Origin: Formicarius rufipectus
Taxonomy: Eukaryota; Chordata; Aves; Passeriformes; Formicariidae
Length of the DNA stretch: 64,000 nucleotides
Assembly (NCBI GenBank): GCA_013399695.1
Contig: VXAU01003507.1
Span: forward strand, 29,266 to 93,265
Reading direction: 5' to 3'
Within the stretch, counting starts at the first letter, position 1, and every line of letters starts with the position of its first letter. The notes beneath the pieces are model-generated. The model was not told where the DNA came from, did not search any database, and was given only the letters and a program-made list of their open reading frames with translations. Below are positions 36,480 to 48,800 of this stretch, piece after piece. Position numbers and translations under genes: made by a program.

Positions 36480-36780
36480 ATGTGGGACAAGACCTGCTCC
36501 CAGTGGGCACTGCCCAGGCTCCCCAGGGCAGTGGGCACAGCCCCGAGGCTGCCAGAGCTCCAGCAGCCTTTGGACAATGGGACAGGGACAGGGTGGGATT
36601 GTTGGGCTGTCCTGGGCAGGGCCAGGAGCTGGATGGATTGCGTGGAGACCTCAGAGCCCCTTCCAGTATCTGAAGGGTCTGCAGGGAAGTTGGAGAGGGA
36701 CTGTTCATCGGGATCTGGAGAGATAGGACCAGGGGGAATGTGTGTGAATAGAAAGATGGGAAATTTAGGTTGGATACTTC
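36480..36780 (+). repeat. CR1 LINE fragments, plus orientation (composite)
   Basis: 36480-36640 carries a CR1 3' end in plus orientation ('ttggacaatgggacaggg', 'cagggtgggattgttggg', 'ccaggagctggatgga'). 36650-36780 carries a more internal CR1 part ('cttccagtatctgaaggg', 'gatctggagagataggacca', 'ggaaatttaggttggatact'). The order is reversed relative to an intact element, so two insertions are abutted. The first part is inverted with respect to 36070-36130. Confidence 0.8.
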
Positions 36781-37074
36781 AGCCCGTGGTGGAGGTTGGA
36801 GGCCCCACTGGGATGGGCAGTGCACGTGTCACTGGGGGAACTGGAGGGTGGGGATGGGGAACTGGGGGATGTCACGACCCCCCACAACTGGGAAGGAAAC
36901 CACAGCCACCCTGGAGCACGATGGAACTGCCATTCCTGAGGCTCTTCCAGGGGCTGTGGGCACCCACAAATGGGATTCTGTGTGAGTGGGACAGTGGTGT
37001 TGTCCCACATTAACCACGAGCTGAGGGCTGTCCAAAGGTGGCTGGAGCTCCCTGCTCCTACTCCCAGCAGTGGC

Positions 37075-38160
37075 AGGACCATTTCCACCTGTGGTGGTTT
37101 TCACCTGATGTCCACCCAAACCTCCCAGAGGGAGAGGAAAAGGAGAAAAGGCAAAAAAACACAGCTGAGAGATAATGGCAAAGCAAACTCAGAGGGGCTA
37201 AAATACTTGAATATATTACTAACAAGATAAGAACTAAAACTAAAAGTAATAAAACTAAAAAGTAAGAAATAAATCAGTCACAAGAACACCCCTCTCCTCC
37301 CACTCCTCCCTCTTTCCAGCAGTTCCAGGGAGTAGGGAATGGGAGTTTCGCAGGCAGTTGTTGTTTCTACCATTGCTCTTGTCCTGGGGGTCACTCCATG
37401 GGGGGCAGGGGGGTCTCTGCCCCCCGATGGGCTCCGTGGGCTGCAGGGGGACAACCTGCTCCCCCACGGTCCTGCCCACGGGCTGCAGGGGCCACAGCTC
37501 TGAGTCCTTCCCCTGCTCCTGTGGGGTCCCTGCCACGGGGGACAGTCCTTGATAGACTCTCCAAGGTGAGTCCACCCTCTGGGCAACACTTTTAGTGGGG
37601 GAAAAACCTGCTCCAGGTGGGGCTCCTTCTCCACGAGTCACGGCCACGAGTCTCTTCCAGGATCTCACTCCATCCTGGGCCTCTGACAGGACAATAGCTC
37701 CTTCTGCATCCACCTGCTCCTCCAGGGGCTGCAGGGGGGTCTGTGCACCCCGATGGATCTCCAGGGGCTGCAGAGGGGGCACAGATTTGAATCCTTCCCC
37801 CTCTTCTCCTCCAGCATGGGGTCCCTCCTTCTCCTCTCACTCCCACCTTGGTCTCTGTGTTGTTATCCCATGGCTGGAAATTCCAACTGTCCCACACTCC
37901 TAAATTCTTAACTATGTTACCCCAGAGCTGTGACCGTGATTCTTAATTGGCTCCCCTTTGGTCAACAGCAGGAGGTCCCTCCTGGCCCTGGCTGTCCTTG
38001 GCTCCACAGGACAGGGGAAGCTTCTGGCAGCTTCTAACACAAGACACTCTGGTAGCTCCCCCTTCTTCCAAAATTCAGCTACAGAAACCTATAACTCCAC
38101 CCTGCAGCCCCAACCTTGTGGGAATATCTGCAGGGATGTTTCAGTTTCCAAAGCAGGGAG
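37075..38160. mobile_element. ERV LTR-like interspersed repeat (avian ERVL-type candidate)
   Basis: Contains a cluster of related short units with 'gggctgcagggg', 'gatggatctccaggggctgc' and 'cacgggctgcaggggccaca'. Distally it has 'ttggctcccctttggtcaac', 'caggggaagcttctggcagc' and 'caccctgcagccccaacctt', an arrangement I associate with avian ERV LTRs. No retroviral coding domain is present. Boundaries and orientation are not established; a TG..CA end pair and target duplication were not identified. Confidence 0.5.
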
Positions 38161-41100
38161 TTTTTATGAGGCCAAGATGTTTCTACCCCATTTGAGTCAC
38201 TTGCTCGCAGCGATGCTCTCCTCTGCACATTGTGCTTCCCACGTCATCCTCTACAGGCTCCCCGGGGAGGGTGTTCAGCAACCTAAAAAACCCATTCCTT
38301 ACAAAATATCCTAAAAGTGAAAAGGGACACGTGCTCCTTACAGGGTTGCCATCGATGGCACTGCACCAAAATTAGGGACAGGAAACAGAACCCGTGGAGT
38401 CTGAGCAGTGTTTCACCAGATTGGACCGAGCAGTTAAATGATCATCTCCCTCACATCCCCAGAGAGACTCAAATAAGATTTATCACAGCTGGCGCAGCAG
38501 CATCTGGGGACATTTCCTTCCCCTTTGGCCTCAGGATTAGAATAACTTGATGTTGGGTATGATTACAGGGCTAAAATGGTTGTCTTGTCCCCAAAAACCT
38601 CTTCTGAGGCCACTGCTGGAGTACGCAGATGCACTTTTAATTCCTTTTGCACACATCTGGGCTCTGTACAAGGTGAATTCCCAAGCACACAAACTGGTTC
38701 CTCGAGCATGTCACGTCCCTTTCTGTTCCTTTCTTATCTCCTCTTTTTCTGCCTCTCCCAGCTTTGAGGGTATTTGGTCCCTGGGAGCAAAAAGGTGGTT
38801 AAAGCACAATTTTTGTTGAGTGTAGTGTGAGAACTGACCTTTTGGGCCCCAAGTTTGCAACAGAGAGAGCCAGCCAGAGCTGCAAGGATCAGTGTGCTGC
38901 TGGCTGGGACACGTTCAGGAGCAGGGGAGTTTTATCTCCGTGTCTGCCAAGGCAAGTGGCCTTTCCCCAGGGCCCCACTTACCATTTCTGCTCTGAAATG
39001 AGCTGTGTTGCTCCATCTCCTCACTGCCCTCAGCATACTGTACAAAAGAGGTACTAGAGGCAAATGCAACCATCACAAAGGGACTTCTGGAGGAAAGTTC
39101 ATTTTTGGCAGTGCTAGGCAGAAAGGGAAGCTTTTTCCCAGTGTTCTGGGATCTTTGCGAGGTCGCTCTGGCTCTGCTCATCCCTTGTTCCTTTTGTACA
39201 ATATGTGAGGAATAATTACAACCAGTTTTAACAGCAACCTGACATCCCCCTGTGACAGGCTCTGTGGTAATGGCAAATATTTTTATTTTTGGAAAGCTTC
39301 ATCTCTGAAGATGTGTAGGAGAGCCAAAAACGATATAAATAGAAAATCTTATAAAAGCAGAGCCAAAAGCAACACAGACCAGTAAATAAATCTGTAAAAT
39401 ATTTGGTGTGGAAATAACACAATCTCTGTGCAACATGCAAAGGCACAAATCCTTGCATGAGCAACCCAAGGAGTGGTTTGTGACATCTCCAGAACCACCC
39501 AAATGTTTCCAAAGCCACTCTCAGTTTTGCAAACATTCTCCCTCTAATTTAAGTTATTGTTTTTCCAAGAGAATTTGAATTTAAAACATGGGTTTCTTAG
39601 CTAAATATAAGTCCATTGTGCACAAACAATGAAAATCCTCTCTAAAAAGAATTGTTATTCTACATGCCCAGGGTTATACGATGTCAGAGAGTGCAAATCC
39701 TTCTGCGTGTTTCACTCAGTGAAAAGTCTGTTCTGACAATCCAGAAAATCAGAGAAAGGTTGGGCTGGAAAACCTCTGACTTTGATTCCATATCTCGCTT
39801 GAATTCTTCCACAATTAGAGGCTAAAAGTTATGAGGAACGTGAGGATGGATCTGAAGCTTTTGGAGAATACACTGGGTTTTATTTTCACTCAAAGCCCTT
39901 CTCTCTGGGCAGAGATTTCGGCACCTAGTGGAAGAAGCACAAGAAGCCTGGGCTGATGCATAAGAAATTCAGATTGAACCCCATAGCAGAGGAGCTAGAA
40001 ACCCACTGGTCTGCTTCCAACCTGCAGCCTAAAACTGCTTTCACATTTGTCTTAAGCAACCAGAAGCCCTCACAGCTGCCAAAAGCAGCAGTTCAACATT
40101 TCCTGCACCACTACTCTCCCACTCCTGCCCCCACACATCTCCTCTCCTGTGTCAGCACCAGCATCCATCCCTCCAACGCGTGGCAAACAGCTTCCCCAGC
40201 CTCCTCACGCCGTGCTGCTCTGTGCCCATGGTCCTCATCTTCACATCCCACAGCCAAGGCCAGCCTCATTTAGGCTCAGTTTACATTCTTTTTCTCTGCC
40301 TTACATTTATCTAGACTAAACCTCATCCTTCAGCTTCATGTGGCTCCGACTGACTCACTCTGGGGGGATCCTTCTGGAGTTCCTCAGCACTGGCACGACA
40401 CTGGCTTACCCAGAAGGACTTCAGTTGTTTCAATCAATCTTGGAACAGGCCAGCAGATGTGTTTTCTTCTAGGAATGTCTTTGCTCATATAGAATATTCT
40501 TCATGATCCTGCTTAACTCCTCTGGCTCTTTTCCTGGGCTGAGACTCCTGTGGTCACCTAGAAGCTGAGAGATGTATTCCTCTTGGGTTTGCAGGAGGAC
40601 TGTTGTGATGGATACTTTCATATTACTCAGTAACATATGTTTTTAATAGCAAAATAGAACAAAAGTTTCAACCTCCTGCACTTGAAGAAGCAGACAGTGA
40701 CACACTGCTTCTAATCCCAAATTTATAACATGTCCAGCTCAAGAACACAATTCAAAGCACCCTATTAATTGACCACAAGATTCTGAGCTTTTTCCTATTT
40801 CTCCTCTCGTTTTGACTGTTCTTACAAAACTTGTGTGAGATTAAAGCAGTCCTGGGAATCAAATTTCCTGGAAAAGATTTGTTTTAATGTTTCAGTGTTC
40901 TAAGTCTGGAAGCAAATCTACAGTGGAAGATCTGAACACCATTCCCTCAGGAGCCGTGTCCCCAAGGACACATGATCTGGAGGCTCCCTCCCAGGACCAC
41001 GAGCTGTGTGGGCCTCCAGACATTGTTTCCCCCCCCTTCATCAGCTGACTGTCGTGATGGTCACAGTCATGACACCCGGTGCTTGCACAAATACTGCTGC

Positions 41101-42399
41101 ACAAGCAGCTTTCAGAGGGGAAACAGGACCTTAGAGAAGTGACATGCCCATGTATCTTTGGACTCCCGTGCTGATTTCACTGGACTGCTGTGCCCCAAGG
41201 CTGGATATTTGTAAAAACCGTTCACATCCTCTTGATGCTGCTGTGGAAAAGGAGATTGTGGTTCCAGAGCTTTGGAAGGGGGACCCGCTCTGATTTCCCA
41301 TCCTCTTGTTGTGCCTCACAACCTACCCCTGCCCTCGAGACCCTGCTGGGCAGAGCTCAGGGGTGTGCTGGGGGTGCAGGTGCTGCTGGGGAAGCAGCCG
41401 GGCACTTTTTGGAGTCTCCAGCCTCTCCACAGGCAGCTGAGCCTCCTCCTTCCTGCCGGGAGCCTACGGAGTATGGGAAGAATCTGCATCCTCGGGTCTC
41501 CACGGGCTGTGGGTGGGTTGTCTCATGGTGCTGCTCTCTATATCCACATCTCCCACACAGTGGGACAAAGTCCATGTCTCAGAGCTCCTCTGCCTGCACC
41601 AGGCTTGGCTTTGCTGCTCCTGCAGACCTTTCAAAGATTAAATGCTCCAACTACATTTTCTATCGTTTAATTTCCATCTGGTTGTTATTATTTGAAGTTT
41701 TGCTTTATCTGGGTCATTCCCTCCCCAGTGTTCTCCCCCTTTTCTTCCCTGCCCATTATTCCTGGGAATGGGGAGCTGGTTGTGGCCGGTGTACAGTTAC
41801 ACCCTGTCATCCCAACAGGCCTGGCAGCACCAGCTGTCCTAAAGCTACGCTCACTTGTCTTACAGAAGTCATTCTTTCTTCACTCCCCCTGTCTGGTTCA
41901 CCCCACTGAAGGATGCTGAGTGCTTCCTCAGCTTCCCAAGGCTGTCACCAGCCCTAAATTCCCTTTTCCATGTTTGGAGAAGCTGCTCTGTCCCAACCCC
42001 ATGCTGAGCCACGTTCCAGCAGGCCATTAGGACTAACAACACGTACAAACCAGCAGATCAAATGTATCCTGGAGGACACACATGTCAGCTGGGATTTTGG
42101 AATAACCCACAGCTGCCTGAAAACTCTGAGGAGGAGGGGAATGTGTTTGTTTTCCTAAAGAGGAGTGTCCCATCAGCACTCCAAAGGGGTCCGAGTGCAG
42201 GACACAATAGGACAGGGAGAACAAGGGAGGCTGGAGTTGGAGCCCATTGAAAATGCAAAGAAACTGGACAGGCAGAACCAGATTATTCAGAGTGGAATTA
42301 GGGCAGAGCATGGGGGTGACTGGATCGTGACGGCTGGAAAACAGAGAAATCTCTTTTTAGCAGAGAGCCAAGGGACAGCACACAAAACAGGCCGTGGGG
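38161..42399. other. Intergenic region between the divergent genes
   Basis: No RPL21 or other gene seen. The 239-codon open frame at 41190-41909 is not supported: there is no family resemblance, shorter frames overlap it, and the surroundings have repeat-like base composition. Confidence 0.5.
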
Positions 42400-42732
42400 A
42401 GAGATAAAAGCGGAGGGAGAGCAGCGGATGGAGGCACAGGCTCCCCGTGCCCGGCTCCAGGAATGTCCTCGTTCCACTTGTGATTGGCTGGGGAATGGAG
42501 GAGTCAGTTTTCACGGGGGCTGATCAAAAAGTTCCCTTTTGCTTTCCAAAGTCGCTGTCTGAGCGGAGGCATCGGGAAGCGGAGGCCAGGCGCTCTCACA
42601 TTCCTCAGGGAAGCTGCTCGGAGGAGATGAGAAGGCTCCTCTCTCCAGGGATACTCAGCCAGGAACGGGCGCCGAGGGGCCGCTTTCCTTCTTTGCTGCC
42701 CCAGGCCGAGCTGAGCAGCTCTCCTTTCTGGC
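42400..42732 (+). promoter_or_regulatory. Candidate core promoter and 5'UTR of the RASL11 gene
   Basis: A TATA-like 'gataaaag' lies at 42403-42410 and an inverted CCAAT ('attgg') at 42483-42487. They are followed by GC-rich sequence up to the ATG at 42733. If the TATA-like box is used, transcription would start near 42435 and leave a 5'UTR of about 300 nt. Motif evidence only. Confidence 0.35.
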
Positions 42733-42877
42733 ATGCGGCTCATCCCTGAGGATACCATGTCACAGTACTCCACGAACTTCCTCCTGCTGCCCATCCCGGA
42801 GTACCCCGTGCTGGACTGTGCGCCCAACAAGATCCTCAAGCTGGTGGTGCTGGGCGGCAGCAGCGTCGGCAAGACAG
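42733..42877 (+). CDS. RASL11A-like exon 1 (P-loop)
   Basis: Encodes residues 1-48 plus one base of Ala49. It ends GGSSVGKT, so the intron splits the gene immediately after the P-loop Thr. Donor is GTAAGA. CpG-rich. Confidence 0.92.
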
Positions 42878-45800
42878 GTAAGAACGCCGGGGGGTTCCCT
42901 GCTTCTCCTCCCAGCCCGACTTCCTAGCTCTCTGTGCCTCAGGCAGACCCCACACTGCGAAATTTGCTGCAGTGTGAACATTTTAAGGGGTTTTTATTTT
43001 GTGTAGGGGTGTGTGAGTAGTGGAGGGGCAGAGGGGAGGGCGCAGCGCTGCGAGTTTTGGGCTCCCGGGTGGTTCTCTCTGGTCTTGTGTCAATTATTGC
43101 ACCGTATCTGAATCTCCACATCCCCAAAAACAGGAGCAGTGGCTCTTACAGTCCTGCTGCGAATGTTTGATGCTCTGCAGACAAACAGCAGCGGACAAAA
43201 GGTGCCTCCCTGTATTGTTCTCCAAAGGAGAGGGAAAGAGGGGGAAATGAACATTTTGAATATATGGTTCATGAGTTCAAAAGGTAGTAAGACCAGATCT
43301 GATTGATTACATCTGAGGTTCCACAGGATTCAGTAAAATACTTAATTGGGTTGGCTTTGAGGCAGCCACACTTTGCTGTTATTTTGAAGTAGTTTGTTGA
43401 AGATAATTGCACAGACAATTTCATCTGAGTGTGCTTAACGGTGACCACTGTGAGAAAAATGTGTGTTTTAAATGAAATCTACGGTTAGAGTTGTTTGCAA
43501 AATAAACCATTTTATTTAGCCAGTAATTAAGTGCTTTTGCAAGTTACTAGGAATCTACTGAGATGAAAGAACTGCAAGAATGTCAGTTACTGCTGCCATA
43601 ATGGGATTTTAAGTGTTATAAAATATCAAGAAAAAAGAAAATGTTCTAATGTTCTAATGTTCTAATGTAAAAGCCACAGAGGTTAAGGGGAATAAGGCGG
43701 CCCAGGGTGCTGCAGGAGACCCAAGTGTGCAGAGCACATGCAGTTTGTTTTCTGGGTGTGATCAGACCTCCCTCCTGCGGTTCATGAGGGTCTGTAAGAC
43801 CAGGCAGGACCATTCCATCCATCAGCCTCACCTGCGTGCCACGGGATGCTTCAATGTGCTGTTTGGGCCAGTTGCAGTCTGCTGCCTTGTTAGTCCTTTC
43901 CTGCATTATTTCAGAGCAAAGGACAGCTTGATCTACCTGCAATCCCAAGGAACCAACTTCTGTCCCACACCGAACCAAGGGCTCGTTTCCAACACAAGCT
44001 GTGAAAAACTCTCTGTCAGGTATCACAGCCTGGACCCAGACCTTCCTCTGTGAGTGTTGAGAGGAGCATTTGCAGAATTAATATGTGAGCCATCCAAAGA
44101 CTAACTTGGTTTCATACGAGACTAATTCTTCCAGTGAGATATTACATGTGTTCAGCAAAGATTGATCTTGGTTTGCATTAAGGACCCTTTTTTTTTCATT
44201 GTTTTACAGCCCTGGTTGTTCGTTTTCTCACTAAGAGATTTATTGGAGACTACGAAGCCAACACTGGTGAGTCTGCTCTGCCCAGCAGGGCTGCAGAGAG
44301 TTGGAAAATAAATCCACTCTATTTAGTGGCTGGTGCACATTACAGGAAAGCCAAGCGTGTTAGATGTCCATAAGGTGCATATTTTCAGTTAATGGCCTCA
44401 AGCTATGAAAGCAATAAATCAAAGGCTCATTATTTATGATCCTTTCAGCTATTTTTTTTCCTACTTGATGGAAAAGGATCAGAGTAAAAGGTTTGCTTGG
44501 GGACATACCTGTATTAGAACACAGACTTAAGGAACAACTCACATACTGACTAACCCATGGAAACCCAATGTTGCTCTCCCTGGAACCCCAGGGAAGCCAG
44601 AGGAATTCTGAAGTGTGTAAAAGGCAGTTCAGAAGTTTTTCTGTGCATTCCCTTATTTCAGAGGCTGTTATGGCCACAGTGACTTCCAAACCAAAGTCTT
44701 CTTTCCATCAGTTAAGTGACCATTCCTTCCCTGTTTAATCCCGGCACCAGCAAGGTGTGTTCATTCACAGCCCCTGTTCCAAGGAATGCCAACTCATTTG
44801 TCCAGCCGTGTAGGATGGATCATGCTCCCTGTGCTCATCCCTACCATCACATCCCTCACGTGCTTTCACAGCTCACAGGTTTTGGGTGGAGGTGGACAGG
44901 ACTCAAAGCTTCACTTTGGAGCTGCCTGCAGAATTCAGGAAGAGGGGCAGGAAAGAGGGAGCAGCACAAGACCCCTTTGATCTCTGCCTGTCTGATGAAA
45001 TACAATCTGAAAGCTCCTCCTGACAGCTCCCCCTCGCTGACCCTGAGTAACCTTGATGGTTGGCTGCACTATTCCTCTTCCTTTTCCGTCATCCCTTCTC
45101 TGGGAGGTTGTACATCAAGTCAGCCTCCGGAGCTGTGCAATGGATTGCTGCCAGAGCCATGCCTGGGAACCACATGCTTTCCTCATTAAGCTCCCAGCCC
45201 AACAGCCATGCTGGGGAAGAACTAAACATGCCAGAAATAAGAAACAGGTGGCAGTGGATTTGTGACCATCCAGCCCTGTTTCTCCTGCCCTGGGTGTGGG
45301 AGCCCAGGGTGTGTCTGGGAGTACCTGCTCTTGCTTGTCTGCTCGTGCTTCAGGGGTGCAGCTTCTTCCTATAAAACAGAATCATCTTTTCAGCTTAAGA
45401 TCTGATCTGTTTAAAAAAACCCAAAATAAACCCCACAAGGGCCAGATCCCCTCCCAGTCAGTATTAAAACATGGTATGATAATGTTGGATTCAGATGCTA
45501 CATTTGCTTGTATTGTGGATGTTTCTGTGAGCTCAGACTCTTTTCCACTGGAATAAACCCACTTGTTTCCTTGAAACAAAGATGATTTTCAGAAGCATTC
45601 TCATCACTAGCTGACCTCCCTGTTAATCTGAATTCCTTACTCTCCAGTAGCTGGGATTTCTCTGTGTTGGAGATGCATCACATTGTTTTAGAGGCAGCAG
45701 TGACAATTGTATTTCAGACAGACAGAAGGGCTGTACACAACAGCTGTGGAGAAAGCATGTCCTCATGTATCACATGACTTATGTTCAGCTCTAAAGAAAA

Positions 45801-48800
45801 ATCCTGATGCCATCCACCTCTGAAGGTGTTCCTGTCACTGCCACAGACAGTTCACAAGATCAAGACTTGTATTTTCATTGTCACTTAACTCACACTCCAG
45901 TAAAGTAATAAAGTTCATGCCCAGAACAGTGATGGTTTTATTAGAGCTGCATCAGTCCTAGATGGTCTGAACTGGCACTTGGCCCTGAATATGTGTCATC
46001 CAGACTGACCAGAGGTCAGGTTCAAAGTGTCCACTCTTTGGGAATATCAACTGGACTCTGCTAAAACCATGCAAACCCCAAAGAGCATCTGGGTGGTTTG
46101 GGTAAGTCACTCCCTCTGTCCCAAACTAGAATGTTTTTCTGCTTTAAAGACATCCATAAAAATGCAGTAGGAAACAGCTCACTCATTTTTCCAGACAGCA
46201 CCTGGATATCTTGATTTGAGATTAAGTATCAGTGCAGTTCACATCTTATAAAGTGAACAACATGGCTGGGATTTATGCACCCACTTGGAGCATTTGATTC
46301 CTTACAAAGTGCCCCTTTCCTGGTCCCCATCCTGGCTGTTCATTCAAAACACACCCCAGCAAACATAAACCCACCTCACTCAGCACAACAACTGCAGTGC
46401 CTTCCATTTTCGACACATCCTAAGCCTCAACCCTCTGCATTTCAACAGTTCCCTTTTGCCCCTCTTGGCTCTTTCTTCCCTTTTCCAGCCCTTGACTAAT
46501 GATGTCCCTTCTCCACCAGGTGCTTTGTACTCCAGGAAGTTCACCATAGATGGGGAGCAGATCTCTCTGCAGGTGCAGGACACTCCCTTTGTCTCACTGG
46601 AGGTAAAACATCTGCTCACTGCTTTTCCACACAGTTATTGTCTCCTGTTTGTTGCCAGCACTTCCATCTCTGAGTAACTCCACTTAGCAGCAGGAAAATG
46701 CCTGAGCCTAAACCCAGGTCTAATGGGGGTCCTTAAGGCCCCCCATAATGAGCCCTTGAAGTGGTTAAATCAGGCTCCTTTAAGAGTAAATCAAAATTCA
46801 ACCAAATCTGTTTCAAACATGTCCCGAGACCAAACAGCAGGAAAACCACAATCTGGCTTGTTCCTGCCAACCGCTTGGTTGTTTTGTTTCCTGTCAGGTG
46901 GTTTCTGCCCCTGCATGGCAGAAAACTCACCTGCCCAGAGGCCCAACTGGCTGAGCTTAGATCTTTTCACACACCCAAAGTCTCTCTTACAGAGAAGAAT
47001 TTCTTTCCAGGGGGACAGACCTCCCAGCAGTTGTCATTCCCAGTGCTTTGCACTGGTTTCCTTGCTTTGTTTGTAGTGAATTCCTTATTTTTAAGGTGCT
47101 AGCATTCATCTACACCCCTTTTTCTGTGTCTTAGATATTCTATAGGACCTGATGATCTTAGAGGTCTTTTCCAACATTAATGATTCTATGATATTCTAGA
47201 TTTCATATTTGACTGGGAACCTGTTCCTAGAAATATTTTTCCAAGCAGGATTGAAGGTTAAGATGTCTCTCCTTGAAGATCTGCTTCCCATGCAGAACAG
47301 GAGGAGGCAAACAGGGTCAAAGCAGCCGGAAATGCAGTGAAATTTGGTTTTACTCGAATGATGGAAATCTCATGAGAGGAATAATTCCTACAGAATAGCT
47401 GAGATGTCTTGATAAAATCAGGTGTTCTCTTTCCACCATCAAGCCTAAACCTCTAGATGTGGCCTTAACCTCAGTCTGTAGTTAGGCTTGGCCAAATACA
47501 TGCCTGGATGGGACCACCACCTTCTCTCCTCATCTTTTGGGCCAGCCCTGGGCAGCTTTGCACAGGTTGTTTTCCCTGCCCAGATCCCCCATGTGCTTTC
47601 TGGGCTGTGGGTTGTTCCCCCCTGGATTTACAAGATGGGACAGGCAAAGCTCTGCAGCCTCTGTTCCCATTTCCACCTTCTCCAATGACTGGAAGTACAT
47701 TAAGTGGAAAGCTTTGGTGAAGTTCCACACTCTGCTGCCTCTGGAGTGCTCAGAGGAGCCCCCATTTGCTCTGGACAATAAAAATCAAACCAAAGCTGCT
47801 GTGGAAATCCTCCAAATATTCAAGTGGGACTTCTCAGGACAAAGGCCCTTTGCCAGCATGCTTAGGGGGACCTGCAAAGAGGAGGGTAGGGATTAGGCAC
47901 AACTGGGATTGCCTGAAAACATTTCACACAGGGAATCCCCTCCCTGTTCTGTCCTATGCAGAAAGGAGGACGAAATTCCCTCTTTCAGACCAGATATATG
48001 TTGTTTTCCTGTTTTACTTAAGACTGTGCCCTGTAGTTCGGTGAGTCTCACCAGAGCTCCACAAAATTTAGTCTTGCCAACAGCTGAGATTTCTTAATCA
48101 GCCGTTATTTTAATTTGGTTATGAAGGAGTTTCACTTTCTTTGTCGCAGTCAAAGGTTCTGCACTGCTCCAACAATTCCCACAGACACCCTTATCCCAGT
48201 CTGTACCTGTTTGCATCAAATGGTGTCTGAAATAATTGAAGGGACTGGTCCCTAACAGGACTGGTGCAAACTGAGAATAGGTTGCATTTTTTGTTAAAAT
48301 CCTTAAGGAAGAGAGTCTCTTGCAGCCTGCAGGCTCAGTACAGCATTTCAGGAGGAAGTCACGTGGAATCCCTCGGGATTCAAACACCAGAAATGTTAAT
48401 GTTTGAGAGAGAAACAGAAGCAAGCAGACAACTGGTTTTGTTGGGTGATTCATTGCTGCTGGGTCTATCCACGGCAAAGAGCTGTGCGTTTCAAAATCCA
48501 TTCTGGAGCAGAGATTTCCATTTAAAAAGTAGCCCATTAGCCTTTGATTTTCCTGAATAAAGCATTCCACTTGGGATTATCCACCCCGCTCCCTGCCGGG
48601 TGGGCTGGGCTGGGGTAACAGAGCATTTCTGCTCATTAGGGCTCCCTGAATGTGCCTCCCTTCCAGACCCCTTGCCAAACGGCTGCCAGTGTAATTAGTT
48701 CTCTTTTTGTGCCATGAAAGGAGTTTGCTGGTGAGAAGAGGCTTCCAGGCAGTGGAGGGGGTGGATCCAACCTGCACACCAGCAGTGCAAACTGCCCTTC

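Noticed and set aside
41190..41909. 239-codon plus-strand open frame between the two genes
   Set aside because: No recognisable domain, overlapping frames on both strands, and no splice or promoter context.
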